Shown here one piece after another: positions 20,716-31,900 of a stretch of 64,000 bases of DNA. A model generated the notes under the pieces. The model searched no databases. It was not told the DNA's origin and saw only the letters and a list, made by a program, of their open reading frames with translations. The stretch's first letter is position 1. The number at the start of each line of letters is the position of its first letter. This DNA is from Galeruca laticollis. Lineage: Eukaryota; Arthropoda; Insecta; Coleoptera; Chrysomelidae. The stretch is from contig OY998178.1 of assembly GCA_963921935.1 (NCBI GenBank), positions 46,926,951 through 46,990,950 on the forward strand. Direction: 5' to 3'. The translations under genes were made by a program, and so were the position numbers.

Positions 20716-21002
20716 ATAATGTCCTATATCTACAATAAAATTAAACAATTGTGCCGAATCCCCATAAAACTTATTAAAATTTCACGTAACATCTATTTTT
20801 ATTTTCAAAATTCCTATTTACATATTTATAATATCTTCTATTTTCAAAAACCCTGTTCACATACTATCTAATTTCATATGATTTTTTTATATCATTAGTT
20901 AATGATGAAATTTCTATTTATACATTTTTTTTATATCCTTTCCTTACCAAGCAATTCCTTTTTCGTTTTCTTGATTTCGTTCCTATAATCCTGTCTGATT
21001 AT
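20716..21002. other. AT-rich, no gene seen
   Basis: Thymine-rich sequence continuing into the antisense ORF at 21003-21521. No supported feature. Confidence 0.4.
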
Positions 21003-21521
21003 TCAATTTGCTTTTCTTTTCCTAAACTTCTTTTTATTCTCTTCTCTTACTGTTTGATTCTCTCTTCGTTTCGTAAATTTCTTTAGATTATCCACTATGT
21101 TCTTTTTAAAATCTTTGTGCCGTATCTCATTATTTTTATAATATTTTTGCGTTTCAAATTCCTCCGTATCATGGGTTCTACTTTTTATTCTTTTCTTCTT
21201 CTGATGCAAGTTAATTCCCTTCATTTCATTATTAATTATTTCAATGAAAACTTTTGTTTGAATTCTAGCCATATTTTTATCCAGTTTTACTCTTATTTTA
21301 AAATTTTTTGTATAAATTAATTGTCCTCCATTTTGTCTTGTGGTTTCTTCTATTTCTTCCATAGTTTTTTGTAATCTTTTGTTCATTTCCTCTAATTCCC
21401 AATTAAATTGTTTCCCCCTATTATTATTATTATTTCTTTTACCATATGTCACTATTTGTCTTGCCACATTACCATCTAAGTCTTTTATTTTCCAATAAAT
21501 ATTTTGTTCATAAATTTTCAT
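21003..21521 (-). CDS. unrecognised Lys/Asn/Glu-rich protein, 172 codons
   Basis: ATG at 21521 (reverse strand) to a stop at 21003. The protein is highly charged, with repeated E-E-I-E/E-M-N-K helices, an N-N-N-N-N-R-G run and a very basic C-terminus ending FRKRKAN, so a helical or coiled structure is likely. I recognise no family. An upstream frame on the same strand ends TAAATTATG immediately before this ATG. The base composition is extremely A-rich on the coding strand, so part of the openness may be compositional. It could be an accessory ORF of a transposon. Confidence 0.35.
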   Translation of the reverse strand: MKIYEQNIYWKIKDLDGNVARQIVTYGKRNNNNNRGKQFNWELEEMNKRLQKTMEEIEETTRQNGGQLIYTKNFKIRVKLDKNMARIQTKVFIEIINNEMKGINLHQKKKRIKSRTHDTEEFETQKYYKNNEIRHKDFKKNIVDNLKKFTKRRENQTVREENKKKFRKRKAN

Positions 21522-21524
21522 AAT

Positions 21525-21710
21525 TTACTCGCTTCCTAGTACCTGTAAATTAATATCAATCATTTCCTCATTTGTTTGTTCTTGTATCTTTATAAATTGT
21601 ATTTCTTCAGTTATATTCTTATTTTGTTTATTTAGTTCTATTTGAACTGTTCCAGATAAATTTTCTTCTACGCATCTATCTAATTCTTGAACTTCTTCAA
21701 CTACCAGCTT
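21525..21710 (-). pseudogene. unrecognised acidic helical ORF, partial
   Basis: An open frame of about 60 codons (KLVVEEVQELDRC ... LSGTVQIELNKQN ... INLQVLGSE, stop TAA at 21525-21527), adjacent to and upstream of the 172-codon ORF on the same strand. It lies in the same frame as the recombinase-like remnant at 21721-22020 but is separated from it by a stop. It has no clear ATG start. No family recognised. Confidence 0.3.
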
Positions 21711-21720
21711 TCTACGACAT

Positions 21721-22020
21721 TAGACGATTTCCATCAACTGTGAAGTTGATGCTTTTCTAAAAGGCGATCAACTTGTACCTATTTTGAGATATCTGTGCAC
21801 TTTCGTCGTCGTCTTCAACACAGAATATTTTCTCCGTAATGATGATGCCGCAAACATTGTAGAAATATGCTCTTCGTTTATTGTTCGTTCTACACCCCTC
21901 TTTTCTTTCTAATTATTGAACTCGGCAAATTCTTTTTCGTAGGCATCCTTTGACTTCCATGGCAATACATCTAAAGTGGCTTTCTGAGCTTCTTCAAGTA
22001 TTTTTTTAGTTAATACGAAA
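21721..22020 (-). pseudogene. tyrosine-recombinase-like (Crypton/KIAA1958-type) N-terminal remnant
   Basis: One antisense frame with three stops reads LPWKSKDAYEKEFAEFNN, then INEEHI, KYSVLKTTTKVHRYLKI. This matches the layout of the N-terminal SAM-like core-binding region of eukaryotic tyrosine recombinases ('LPxKSxxxYExxYxxFxxW...TEExLLxYL...SLWxxYSMLKTT'), as in Crypton-derived genes. Only this part is visible and the catalytic R..HxxR..Y region is absent. Assigned by pattern, moderate to low certainty. Confidence 0.4.
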
Positions 22021-22709
22021 TTTCAACGAATTTTGAGGTAGCAGCCTCTCAGAATAAAATGTCAAATCATCAGAAGGAATTGCAGAGATTCTGATTCCAT
22101 ATGAGTGTAATTGTGGATAGGACGTAGTATTGCAAGCGTTTCATTGACTTAACAAAGTTAAACGATCGCGTTTAAATATTCTTGCATAAATAAATGGCTA
22201 TCTAAAACACTTATACAATGAATAACTGAAATTTGTAGATAATCCGTCAAAATGACAGCACATAGTGAAAGATACATCGCTCGACTTGTGCTATTAGATT
22301 AATTGCATAGTTGAAAGAGAAACCACTAAAGAATTAATATTCTTAAGATTAATCTGTCGTATGTATCTCTCATATACACCTCGAAGTGTGAATATATTTC
22401 AAAATGGGGAACGACAATTATAATTTACAGTGCTGACAATAACTGCTACGTTGCCCGAATACGACTTCTCCTATTATAGCCTCAGTGCCGTTAATTTCGA
22501 ATCATAAATTTAAAAAAAGACATTTTGTTTTGAATGTGGTACCGGAACCTTCATTATAAATTAAAACGTGTCATCACATAAATAATTCAGCACACTCCAT
22601 CGAAACAGCTAATATTATTCTTTATTAATAAATTGTACTGAATATCAGCACAAAGTTCTATAATATAATTTTGTAAATGAAATTTATAAAAACTTGGTGT
22701 GAGTACAAA
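22021..22709. other. AT-rich stretch, no gene seen
   Basis: No coding frame, RNA gene or clear repeat was identified here. Confidence 0.4.
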
Positions 22710-22828
22710 TCTTAGAGTAATAATATACAATAGAGAGGGCTATTCATTCATAAACACGTTTAGTTTTGTGACCATCAATCCTAAACGGCAGTAGTAAAAT
22801 AATGAATAATGAAAAGTTAGGATGGTAT
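22710..22828. repeat. 118-bp dispersed repeat (copy 1)
   Basis: CTTAGAGTAATAATATACAA through to GGATGGTAT matches 47519-47636 with about 15 differences. The similarity starts and stops abruptly in both places. Here it ends exactly where the gypsy LTR begins (TGTTACGAA). Confidence 0.8.
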
Positions 22829-23278
22829 TGTTACGAAGTAGCACACTAGTGTAGTCCCTGAATCTGACTCTGTCTAAGCCTTTTATGAAATATTGGCGGA
22901 TGCGAAGGGATTTCTTAGAACTGTTTACGATTTTTTGTGACTATCTTATCTAGACATTGTTTTTGTGACCAGTCTTATCTAGAAAATTCAAGGGAGCCGA
23001 TTGTTTTTGTGTAAGTCGCAATATAGAATTATCTAGTAAAAACGGCACTAATATATAAAGGACCGACCAGCGGGAGAAGTCAGTTTAGAAAGTGATCTCG
23101 TGAGATAAACAAGTGAACCAGTAAATTAACAGTAGTGAAGTGTTTATATAAACTAGTTTAAGTGCATATACTGTGTATATAATATAAATTAGTGAATAGT
23201 TTAGTGAACCTACCGTGTGTATGAATAAATCCCACCCGTCAGGATAAACTGTTTTAAATAAATAAGAAAAACATTACA
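22829..23278 (+). repeat. gypsy 5' LTR
   Basis: 450 bp, TG...CA. It holds a TATATAAAG box at 23052-23060, a downstream CAGTTTAG initiator-like site and an AATAAA at 23224. It is followed immediately by TTGGTGTCAGATGTGGGG (23279-23296), the usual form of primer-binding site in this group of insect gypsy elements. Confidence 0.8.
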
Positions 23279-23321
23279 TTGGTGTCAGATGTGGGGTAAT
23301 ATAAATAAATAAGACGTAAAC

Positions 23322-24720
23322 ATGGCCAAGAGACTTACTGACCTGAAAGTGACTGAGCTAAAGGCAGAATTGGAAAATTGTGAGTTGGAAGCGTCCGGTA
23401 AGAAAAGTGGATTAATAGAAAGACTAAAAATGGTACTGGAAAGTGACGGCGTGGATCCAGAAACATTTTTATTCAATGACGAGGCTTCTACCTCAATTTC
23501 GTCAATTTATGATATAAAGAACAATTTTTCTGATAAGAAGAACGAAATTTCTGCCATGGAACCATGGAAGAGAAGATTTCAACTAATGTGAAAAACAATA
23601 TTTCTGATATGAAGAACGATTTCGGCTAACATGGACAAGATTTCTACTAATATGGACGAGAAGACTTCCACTATGAAGAACGATATTTCCGCCGATATCG
23701 TATCGTTGAAAGATGACATTGCTGCTGACGTCGAAAATAAAATGTCGTCCCTTAAGTCGGATATTGAGATTAAGATTACATCGATGGACGATAATATCGA
23801 GAATAAGATGTCAATGATGGAAAACCAGATGGACGAGAAAATCAAGGAGTTAGAGAGAAAGGTGAATGATTTAAGAACACAGGAGACGCCAATAGAAGAA
23901 AAGAAGACCGAGCAAACAAAACCTTACAAGCCAGAAACACTCCCTAAGTTAGAAGACATTGGCAGTTTTACCCGAGTCAAGGCCCTGACGTTCGATGGAA
24001 AAATGTCGTGGACTAATTATGTAAAATCGTTTGAAGCAACTGCTAGTGAATAATTGGTCCGATAGGGAGAAAGCAGTGAACTTAACAATCGCGCTTCGGG
24101 GAGACGCCTTAGATGTACTTCAGGCGATACCACTTGAAGAAACGGATGACTTCGAGCAGCTGAAGAATAGGTTGGACATGCGATACGGTCACAAACATCT
24201 AGAACATTTGTACCAATCCCAGATGAAGAACCGAAGGCAGAAACGTGACGAATCCCTTCAAGAGTATGAAGTGGATATTACCCGACTAGTTCGATTTGCT
24301 CATCCATCAGCATCAGAGAACATGATGGAATGTCTGGGCATCCAGGCCTTTATGGCTTACGTGACCCCGATATGCAAAGGACGCTTCGTTTAGCCCATCC
24401 CAAAACATTAGTTGACGCATTGACAGCTGCTCTTGAATATGAAGCAGCCACGAAGGCTTCGGGATATAGCAAAGTCAGGACCATCCGAGAAGAAGGTGAC
24501 GAGGGCAGATTTGACCAGATCGTCAGTTTGATAAAAAGTATGATGGATAAGAAGCCGAGAAAGATCAGATGCTGGAATTGTGGCGAGCTAGGACATGTAC
24601 GCAGTTCGTGTAAGCGCCCCAGAACTCCAGTAAACGAAGAACCCCAGTCACAAGACCAAAGACCCTCTCATACTGATAGTTTCTCTCAGATGTCGCAACG
24701 ACAGTGTATATGTAGATGGC
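23322..24720 (+). pseudogene. gypsy gag with SAP domain, coiled coil and CCHC knuckle
   Basis: ATG 23322 opens a SAP-type helix-extended-helix (LTDLKVTELKAELENC ... GKKSGLIERLK), a DNA/chromatin-binding fold, at residues 1-45. A frameshift near 23590 leads into 23631-24053, a repetitive coiled coil with about seven K-D-I/M-E-N-K-M-type heptads. Another shift near 24040 continues the capsid (FEQLKNRLDMRYGHKHLEHL, about 24150-24208). 24330-24770 holds the zinc knuckle CWNCGELGHVRSSC (about 24571-24612). SAP at the start of gag is not in textbook gypsy. Several frame breaks make the gene non-functional. Confidence 0.8.
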
Positions 24721-24723
24721 GAA

Positions 24724-27700
24724 GTGAATGGCAAGAGATATACTCTGCTGGTAGACACTGGAGCAACTAGAACCATTATACGACCAAAGATAATAAACTC
24801 CAAGAAGAAGGTTTTACCGATGAGACTGCGACTGCGGACCGCCACATGTGAGAGTGCCAACGTTCATGGGAAGACACAAATCCAATTGGGAATTGGCGCA
24901 GAAAAGTTCACGCATACGGTAATCGTAGCTGACATTGAGGAAGACGTGATTCTGGGAATGGACATAATGAATCTACGGGGTTTCCAGTTGGACTTTAGGA
25001 ACAGAACCATCAATGTGGGTTCCGAGGAGGTATTCCCTCATCCATATGAAGGCAGCACGGTGTTGGCAGCTGTACAGGAAGATACCGTTCTACCTGCACG
25101 AAGCGAAACCATGATAGTATCGCGGCTACAAGGAATCGTGGAAAAGGTACACCGGTTATTATGGATCCAAGGAACCACGACGAAGAGGTTGGCAAAGGAG
25201 TACTAATTGAAAAAGGATTGGTTACGTCGGCGAAATAGATCCCAGTACGTGTGATAAACGTGAACGATTACCCAATTACCATCAAGAAAGAAACCTGGAT
25301 TGGATCCTGAGTACCAGTGACGTCCATAGTTCGTCAAACAACGACCACTGACAATTCTAATACCAGATTCGAACATATGTTATCAGTAGCTGGTCAATCC
25401 TTAAATCGAGCTGAAAAAAGGAGAATGAGAGAATTTCTCTTGCAGTATCAAGACCTATTCGTACCAAAAGGAGGAAAGACTGGTAGAACATCAGCCGTCA
25501 AACACAAAATCGATACTGGTAATGCCAAGCCAATAGGCAATCAGCTCGATGACTACCACGAGCGAAGAGAGAGGAATCTGAAAGAATAATTCGAGAGATG
25601 GCAGAAGAAAAAGTTATAGAACCATCTACTAGTCCATGGATGTCTCCAGTGGTGCTCGTCAAGAAAAAGGATGGAACTACGAGATTCTGCGTGGCCTATC
25701 GCCAGCTAAACAACGTGACGAAGAAAGACAACTATCATCTGCCTCGAATCGACGATACGCTAGATACTTTGGCCGGCAGCAAACTGTTTTCCACCTTGGA
25801 CCTGAAGTCTGGATATTGGCAAGTTGAAATGGACCCAGAAGACAAAGAGAAGACCGCTTTTACCACGGGATCTGGATTATGGCAATTCAACGTCATGCCA
25901 TTCGGGCTCTGTAATGCGCCTGCGACATTTGAAAGACTCATGGAAAATGTTTTGAGAGGGTTGTCTTGGAAGACATGCCTGGTCTATTTGTACAACATCG
26001 TAGTACTGGGGAAGACATTCGACGAACACCAGAAGAATTTGGAAAACGTATTCAAACGACTCCAAGCTGCCCAGCTCATGCTAAACCCGAAGAAATGTCA
26101 GCTGCTCCAAAACCGAGTCAACTATCTAGTTCATATAGTGAGCAATGGAGGAGTGGTGGTGGATCCAGAGAAAATTGCTTCCATTCAGCAATGGCTGCAA
26201 CCAACCGACAAACATCAAATTAGGCGTTTCCTTGGACTTTGCACATATTATAGAAGATTTATCAGGAAGTTTGGAGATATTGCCAAGCCTCTAACTCCAC
26301 TTACAGAAGAAGGAAGAGTTTTCCACTGGGACAAAGACTATCAAACGGCTTTTGAAACCTTGAAGAGGCATTTAACCACGGCGCCGATATTAGGATATCC
26401 ATTAGCAGAGGGAGACTTTATTCTTGACACTGACGCAAGCAACGTAGGAATTGCAGGAGTGCTCTTACAGATCCAAGGAGGCCAAGAAAGAGTGCTGGGA
26501 TATTTCAGTAAGGTTCTCACCAAACCAGAAAGAAACTACTGTGTCACCAGAAGAGAACTTTTGGTGGTAATTAAGACTGTGGAACACTTTTACCAGTATC
26601 TCTATGGTAGGAAGTTCTTAATCCGGGCTGATCATGCAGCACTCAAGTGGTTGATGCAGTTCAAGAAACCCGAGGGCCAGATCGCTAGATGGATTGAACG
26701 ACTTCAAGAGTACGATTTCAACATCGAGCTGGTGTGAGTCACCGAAATGCTGACTCCCTGTCCAGACGGCCGTGCCCAACAGACTGCTCCCACTGCAACA
26801 AGGCGGAATCTAGGGAAGTGCAGTTTCAAGAACTACTGTAGTTAACGATGAATGGTCACGCTCCAGCATGAGAGAAGATCAGGAGAATGATCCTCACCTG
26901 ATGAAGATTCGGCAATGGAAGGAAGAAAATCAGCGACCTAACTGGCAAGAAGTTTCAAGATTTTCACCAACACTCAAGGCATATTGGGCTCAGTGGTACT
27001 CCCTTGTCCTAGAAGAAAGCTTGTTAAAAAAAAGAGTCTTTGAACACGATGATGGTTCTGAGATGAGGAGAAAGCTAGTTATCCCGAGAACGAGAGTAGC
27101 TGAGGTACTGAAGAAGTTACACGATAGTTTATCGGGAGGTCATCTGGGAGTGAAGAAAACCCTTCAGCGAGTCCGTGAAAGGGTTTATTGGATGAACAGC
27201 TCCGATGATGTGAAGGACTGGTGTAAGAGATGTACGACTTGTGCTACGAGTAATGGACCACGTCGCAAAAGAAAGGCACCCATGAAACAATATAATGTTG
27301 GAAGCCCTTTCGAAAGCATTGCTTTAGACATCGCTGGACCATTTCCGACGACAGAAAATGGTGGTAAATATATCCTGGTTGTAATGGATTATTTCACAAA
27401 GTGGGTGGAAATTTACCCTATTCCGAACCAAGAGGCCACAACTGTCGCGGATGTATTGGTGATAGAATTTATCAGCCGATATGGAGTGCCCTTGGAAGTC
27501 CACAGCGACCAGGGAAGAAATTTCGAAAGCCATCTATTCCAGGAGATTTGTGACAAGCTGGGAATGAAGAAGAACAGGACAACAGCATTACATCCACAGT
27601 CAGATGGAATGGTCGAGAGAACGAACAGGACTATTGGAATATACCTGTCCAAAGTAGTTTCCAGCCATCAAAGAGATTGGTACCAGTATCTTTCACTATT

Positions 27701-28140
27701 TGCATTGGCTTGTCGATCTGCCGTCAATGAGTCCACGCGTGAAACAACTGCGAAAAGAAATGAGTCTTTCTTGTGACCTGGAATTTGGCTGTCGGCCTGG
27801 AGAAGATCTAGCAGGAGAAGACTACGTAATCCAATTGAGAAGAAGGATGAACGATATTCATGAATTAGTTCGAACAAATCTCCAAGTTGCCAGCGACAGA
27901 TTGAAAAGTCGGTACGACACGCAGGCCACAGTAGGCGGTTTTAAAGAAGGGGACAAAGTCTGGTTACACAACCCGACGAGGAGAAAATGATTTTCTCCAA
28001 AAGTACAAAAATCCTGGGAAGGTCCATACTTAATCAAGAAAAGGATCAATGATGTTATATATCGCATAAACAAGATCCCCAACGAAAAACCAAAAGTAGT
28101 TCACCAAAACCGACTAGCGCCATTCAAAGAAGACCATGAC
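24724..28140 (+). pseudogene. gypsy pol: protease, RT, RNase H, integrase
   Basis: Protease LLVDTGATRTIIRP near 24748, with ILGMDIM near 24953. RT at 25598-26300: SPVVLVKKKDGTTRFCV, LDLKSGYWQV (motif A intact) and FGLCNAPATFERLM. The catalytic Y-L-D-D reads Y-L-Y-N (near 25987), so both metal-binding Asp are lost. RNase H: LDTDASNVGIAGVLLQ, RRELLVVIKTV and IRADHAALKWL. Integrase 26868-27776: an H-x-x-x-H/CKRCTTC zinc motif, ALDIAGPFP, VHSDQGRNFES and DGMVERTNRT (D,D,E present). The tail 27700-28110 continues with RLKSRYDTQA and WLHNPTRRK. Stops at 25208, 26735 and 27774, among others, break it up. Confidence 0.85.
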
Positions 28141-28257
28141 CTAGAGAAAGGAGTAAACCATATTCGAGATGTGTCTGACCCGACCTTCGATGAACGTATG
28201 GGCGATTATGGAGGTACCGGGAAAGCTAGATATGGAGTCACTTCAGAACAACAACAA

Positions 28258-28355
28258 GATTTGTTCACTGTCCGGAAGATTATTCACTGGCATTGAAATA
28301 CATCCCCGCCCGTATCAAGAACGCACGAGGGTTGGCAACCGTCTTTCGAATGTAG
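28258..28355 (+). other. possible truncated macro domain at gypsy pol 3' end
   Basis: After the integrase tail the DNA encodes D-L-F-T and, one base out of frame, CPEDYSLALKY ... ARGLATVFRM then TAG. This resembles the first strand and helix of macro (ADP-ribose-binding) domains of the OARD1-like kind, whose start reads 'DLF..P..YSLAH......GIA..F'. Only about 35 residues remain and the ligand-binding loops are missing. The call is an inference from that motif. Confidence 0.4.
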
Positions 28356-28980
28356 TTGAACTGCTGAGCTTGAACTGTAATTACTACAATTTATATGTGG
28401 AACCTACCACATTGCGTATAAACATATTAACATGTACTTGTTTCCTTAAAAAATTCTTTTTGAGTACGCATTTCTGGTACAAATGACAGATTAAATAAAG
28501 TTTGGAGGTCAAATTGATCTGATGTGCCAGTCAAAGCTTTCAGTTTTCAGTATTCAGTCGTTCCTTTCAAAAAAAAGAATTGATGTGATTATTTCAGGTT
28601 TCACTTCACTTTGTTTGCGAAAGGAAAACATTTCTTATAACTGTCTATTTTCATTTTTTACTATAGTTTGTCAAATATGTTTCGAATTACCCATAAAAAG
28701 GAACTAAATGGCTGTCTATCCTCACAGTAAACGGTGATTGACGAAGGAACGGAAGAAGAAATAAGTCAAATAAAAAGCTGTCAATTTAAATAAATAAACA
28801 ATACATAGGGGTATTGGCATAATCTATGGGTATTGGGCATAGATTGGGTATTGGGGTATATCACCACAAAAAACGGACTCGTATGTTGTGGGCAATTGTG
28901 CGGTATATTGTGATACACAGAAAGAGTATAATATAATCATTATCTGCAATATAATCTCTGAAAATAATACATTATTCTAC
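28356..28980. other. upstream region of the zinc-finger gene
   Basis: AT-rich. Bases 28808-28858 carry a short imperfect repeat of GGGTATTGG/GGGCATAG units. No clear TATA box or transposon motif was identified. The promoter of the zinc-finger gene should lie here. Confidence 0.35.
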
Positions 28981-31900
28981 ATGGAAACTGCGTATTCCGA
29001 ATTAAATATAAATAGAATATGTCGAATTTGTTTAAACGAGTATCCTACAATGAAAGATTTGTTTCAAGATAACCTAATAGAAATTGTACAAATTATAACA
29101 ACCTTACAAGTGAGCAATAACTATAAATTCCAAGATATCAACTTTAAAATTCATCTTTTAGATTCAGCAGTATGACTTAATGCCTAACCTTTTGTGTAAT
29201 AATTGTTTTGACGATATAAAACACTTCAATCTATTCAGAAACAAAGCTTTGGAAAACGATAAACTTCTTCGTTCACTTTTAAAATCTCAATCATACATTA
29301 ATGATGTATATTTTGAAAATCCAATAATACAAGATGATCCATCTATGTACAATAATAGTAATAATGTTGTACAGTTAGAGAATAATACAAGTGATGTAGA
29401 AAACTCTCAGGTATTAAAACAAAAATTATATCTGGACCAATTTAATATTTTTATAAATAAATATATGTTTTATAGGCGGAGTCCATCTGTAAACAGGTTG
29501 TTAATCAGTGTAATATTTGTAATAAGGCTTTTAAACATTCAACATCGTTAAAACGACACCTTAAACTTCATACTGGCAGTAAACCTCATGAATGCTCATT
29601 TTGTGGAAGGAGATTTTTTGAACATGGTAATCTTCAAAAACATTTAAGACAACACAAACAAATTACAAAGAAACATCAGTGCAATGAATGTGGTTATAAG
29701 TTTTATGAGAGGTATAAATTACAAATCCATATGAAATGCCATACTGGGGAGAGATCCTATGGATGTAAAATTTGTGGAAAGGGATTTTCAACAAAATCCC
29801 AGGTACAACTACATAAAACTGTAAGTAAACGTATTGGAAAATAGTAATAAAGTGTTATTGTTCACATGTATACAAATAACATTAACAATGAGTGGCTACA
29901 CGTACTTTGGTACGCTAAAAACATATATTAACCCTTAACTGCTGACATCATTTTGTGACTCTTATGCTGACATAGAACATGGAGTCTTAACAAAAAAAAT
30001 CCATTTTTTTTAAATTTAATAAAAATTACAAGTTTCACCTAAACATAAAAACAGCACATTTTATTGTAGAAAAATACTGTAACCAAAATTCAAATATATT
30101 TTTTAAACGCAGTTCTAAGCAACAAGAAACATAGTTTAATAACAAAAATGTGTTTCTAATATAATTAAAATTGAACAAAAGTGCAACTCTAATTAGTCTG
30201 TTTATTCAAAAACGTAATTAACACTGTTGAAACTAACCCAAAAAGACATACATATATTTCTAGTACAATAAAACAAAATTCGTGCAGTATATAAAGTTGG
30301 GTAACCATATATATCTATTTATCATGTTCACAACATCATAGGCAACATTTTCTCGAGCATTGCAGGCATATTGGTTTTTTACAAATAAAGCACAGTAAAG
30401 CAATTTTTCTTTTTAATTTAGCTGGACATGTATAACAATATTTAAAAGTTTCTAACCCCTCTTCTATCATCTCAGGAATGAATATATCTTGAATTTGGTG
30501 GATGATATTTCATATGCTTTTGTTTGATTCTGGAATATTAAGCCATTTAATCATATGAGATTTTACTAACTAACTGCAACTTCCGGAACAAAAGAAAATC
30601 TAGTCCTAGGATTACTCTGATACAATGCAAATGTAACGTACGAATTGGTACTGCAAATATTGACTACTCTGTAAAAAATAGCTAAAGGCCATCCATCAAA
30701 TCCACTCCACCCTTTGTAAAATTATACCAAGCAATAATTTCTGGTTTTCCAGTATAAGGATCTTTGGCTTTGCTGTGGTGTATTGAAGAAATCATTAACA
30801 AAACTTTATTTTTTTTCAGCACATGTGATAAGAGAGTCATTTCATTTGTAAATCCATACAGTGCTTCACTAACTAGTCTTTGTTTTTGAGGTAGAAATTG
30901 TATAGCCATTTCTCTTTTGTTTTTCTTCAGGGTTCCAATGTAAATAAGGTTTTTTTTCAATAGATATTCCACCAACTGTGATGACGAAGCTGTTTTCTAT
31001 ATAACTCATATAAGTGTTTTGCCAAACGGATGACGACTTGCGATGGTTTAGCAAGTTTTTCTTCACTATCTTCTATCAAAAAAATTTCCGACATAGAGGT
31101 ATGTGTTGTATAAATAACTTGTTCGTGCATCACAGAAACACATTAGTTTGAGACCCTATTTACAGGTTTTATTAGGAATAAACGTTTTAAATTAACATCT
31201 ACCGCAACATCCTACAAGCATTTCATCTACACATCCAGATTCATCTAAAATATAACATTTTTGTGCATTTCGAACAAACATTTCGAAAAATTCATGTATT
31301 GCAGCATCAGCATGAACTGTTTTGCGTTCATGCCTGTGTTCAGGATTGTCAAATATAGCATTTATATTGCCAAAAATCGTTACACTGACATAACTGCCTT
31401 CCTTTACCATATGCAGCAAAAAGTCTGTGGACATCTCCATCATTTGACCTGAATATAGATGTATAGAGCAATCATACCAAAAACGCATATGTGGAAGGAT
31501 TATCTTTAACAGGACGACGTGCCTCAGGAAGGTGCATAATATTATGTTGTGCAGCTCATACATTACGGATTGGCTCTATTTTACTCCATTTATATCTGGT
31601 TTTTCTATAATTTTTACTACTTTTTGGAATTTTAAAATTCGCCCCCGAAGCAGATTCTAGCTCCAAATGACATTTTTCAGAAACCATTTCTTGCTCAAAG
31701 TCTTCCTCTTCAGAATCAACTTCTTGTTCGCTACAAAAGTCATGGTTTCTGAATATAAAACTCTTGTCGTTACTTTGAGAATCACAAATATCACTATTCC
31801 TTTTGTTAAACCAATTAGTACAAATTTCATTGAATTTTGAATCTAAAATATTAATGGATCATGAAGAATTAGCTATAATTGTCAATGTGTTACACAAATG

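Larger units (their letters stand above)
22829..28355 (+). mobile_element. Ty3/gypsy retrotransposon lacking a 3' LTR
   Basis: A 5' LTR, gag with SAP and coiled-coil regions, protease, RT, RNase H and integrase occur in gypsy order, followed by a possible macro-domain remnant. I searched for the LTR start motif TGTTACGAAGTAG downstream of integrase and did not find it, so the 3' LTR is absent or beyond recognition. Frameshifts and a destroyed RT active site show the copy is dead. Confidence 0.85.

Noticed and set aside
28355..28980. 3' LTR of the gypsy element
   Set aside because: I looked for TGTTACGAAGTAG and the 450-bp LTR features and found none.
28888..28980. N-terminal extension of the zinc-finger protein
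   Set aside because: The open frame upstream of ATG 28981 has no ATG start, and the ZAD domain begins soon after 28981.
29476..29880. Zinc-finger gene ending in intron 3
   Set aside because: Reading through 29820 gives a stop within eight codons, but this would truncate a finger after its first His. The exon at 38149 restores it in frame, so the splice model is preferred.
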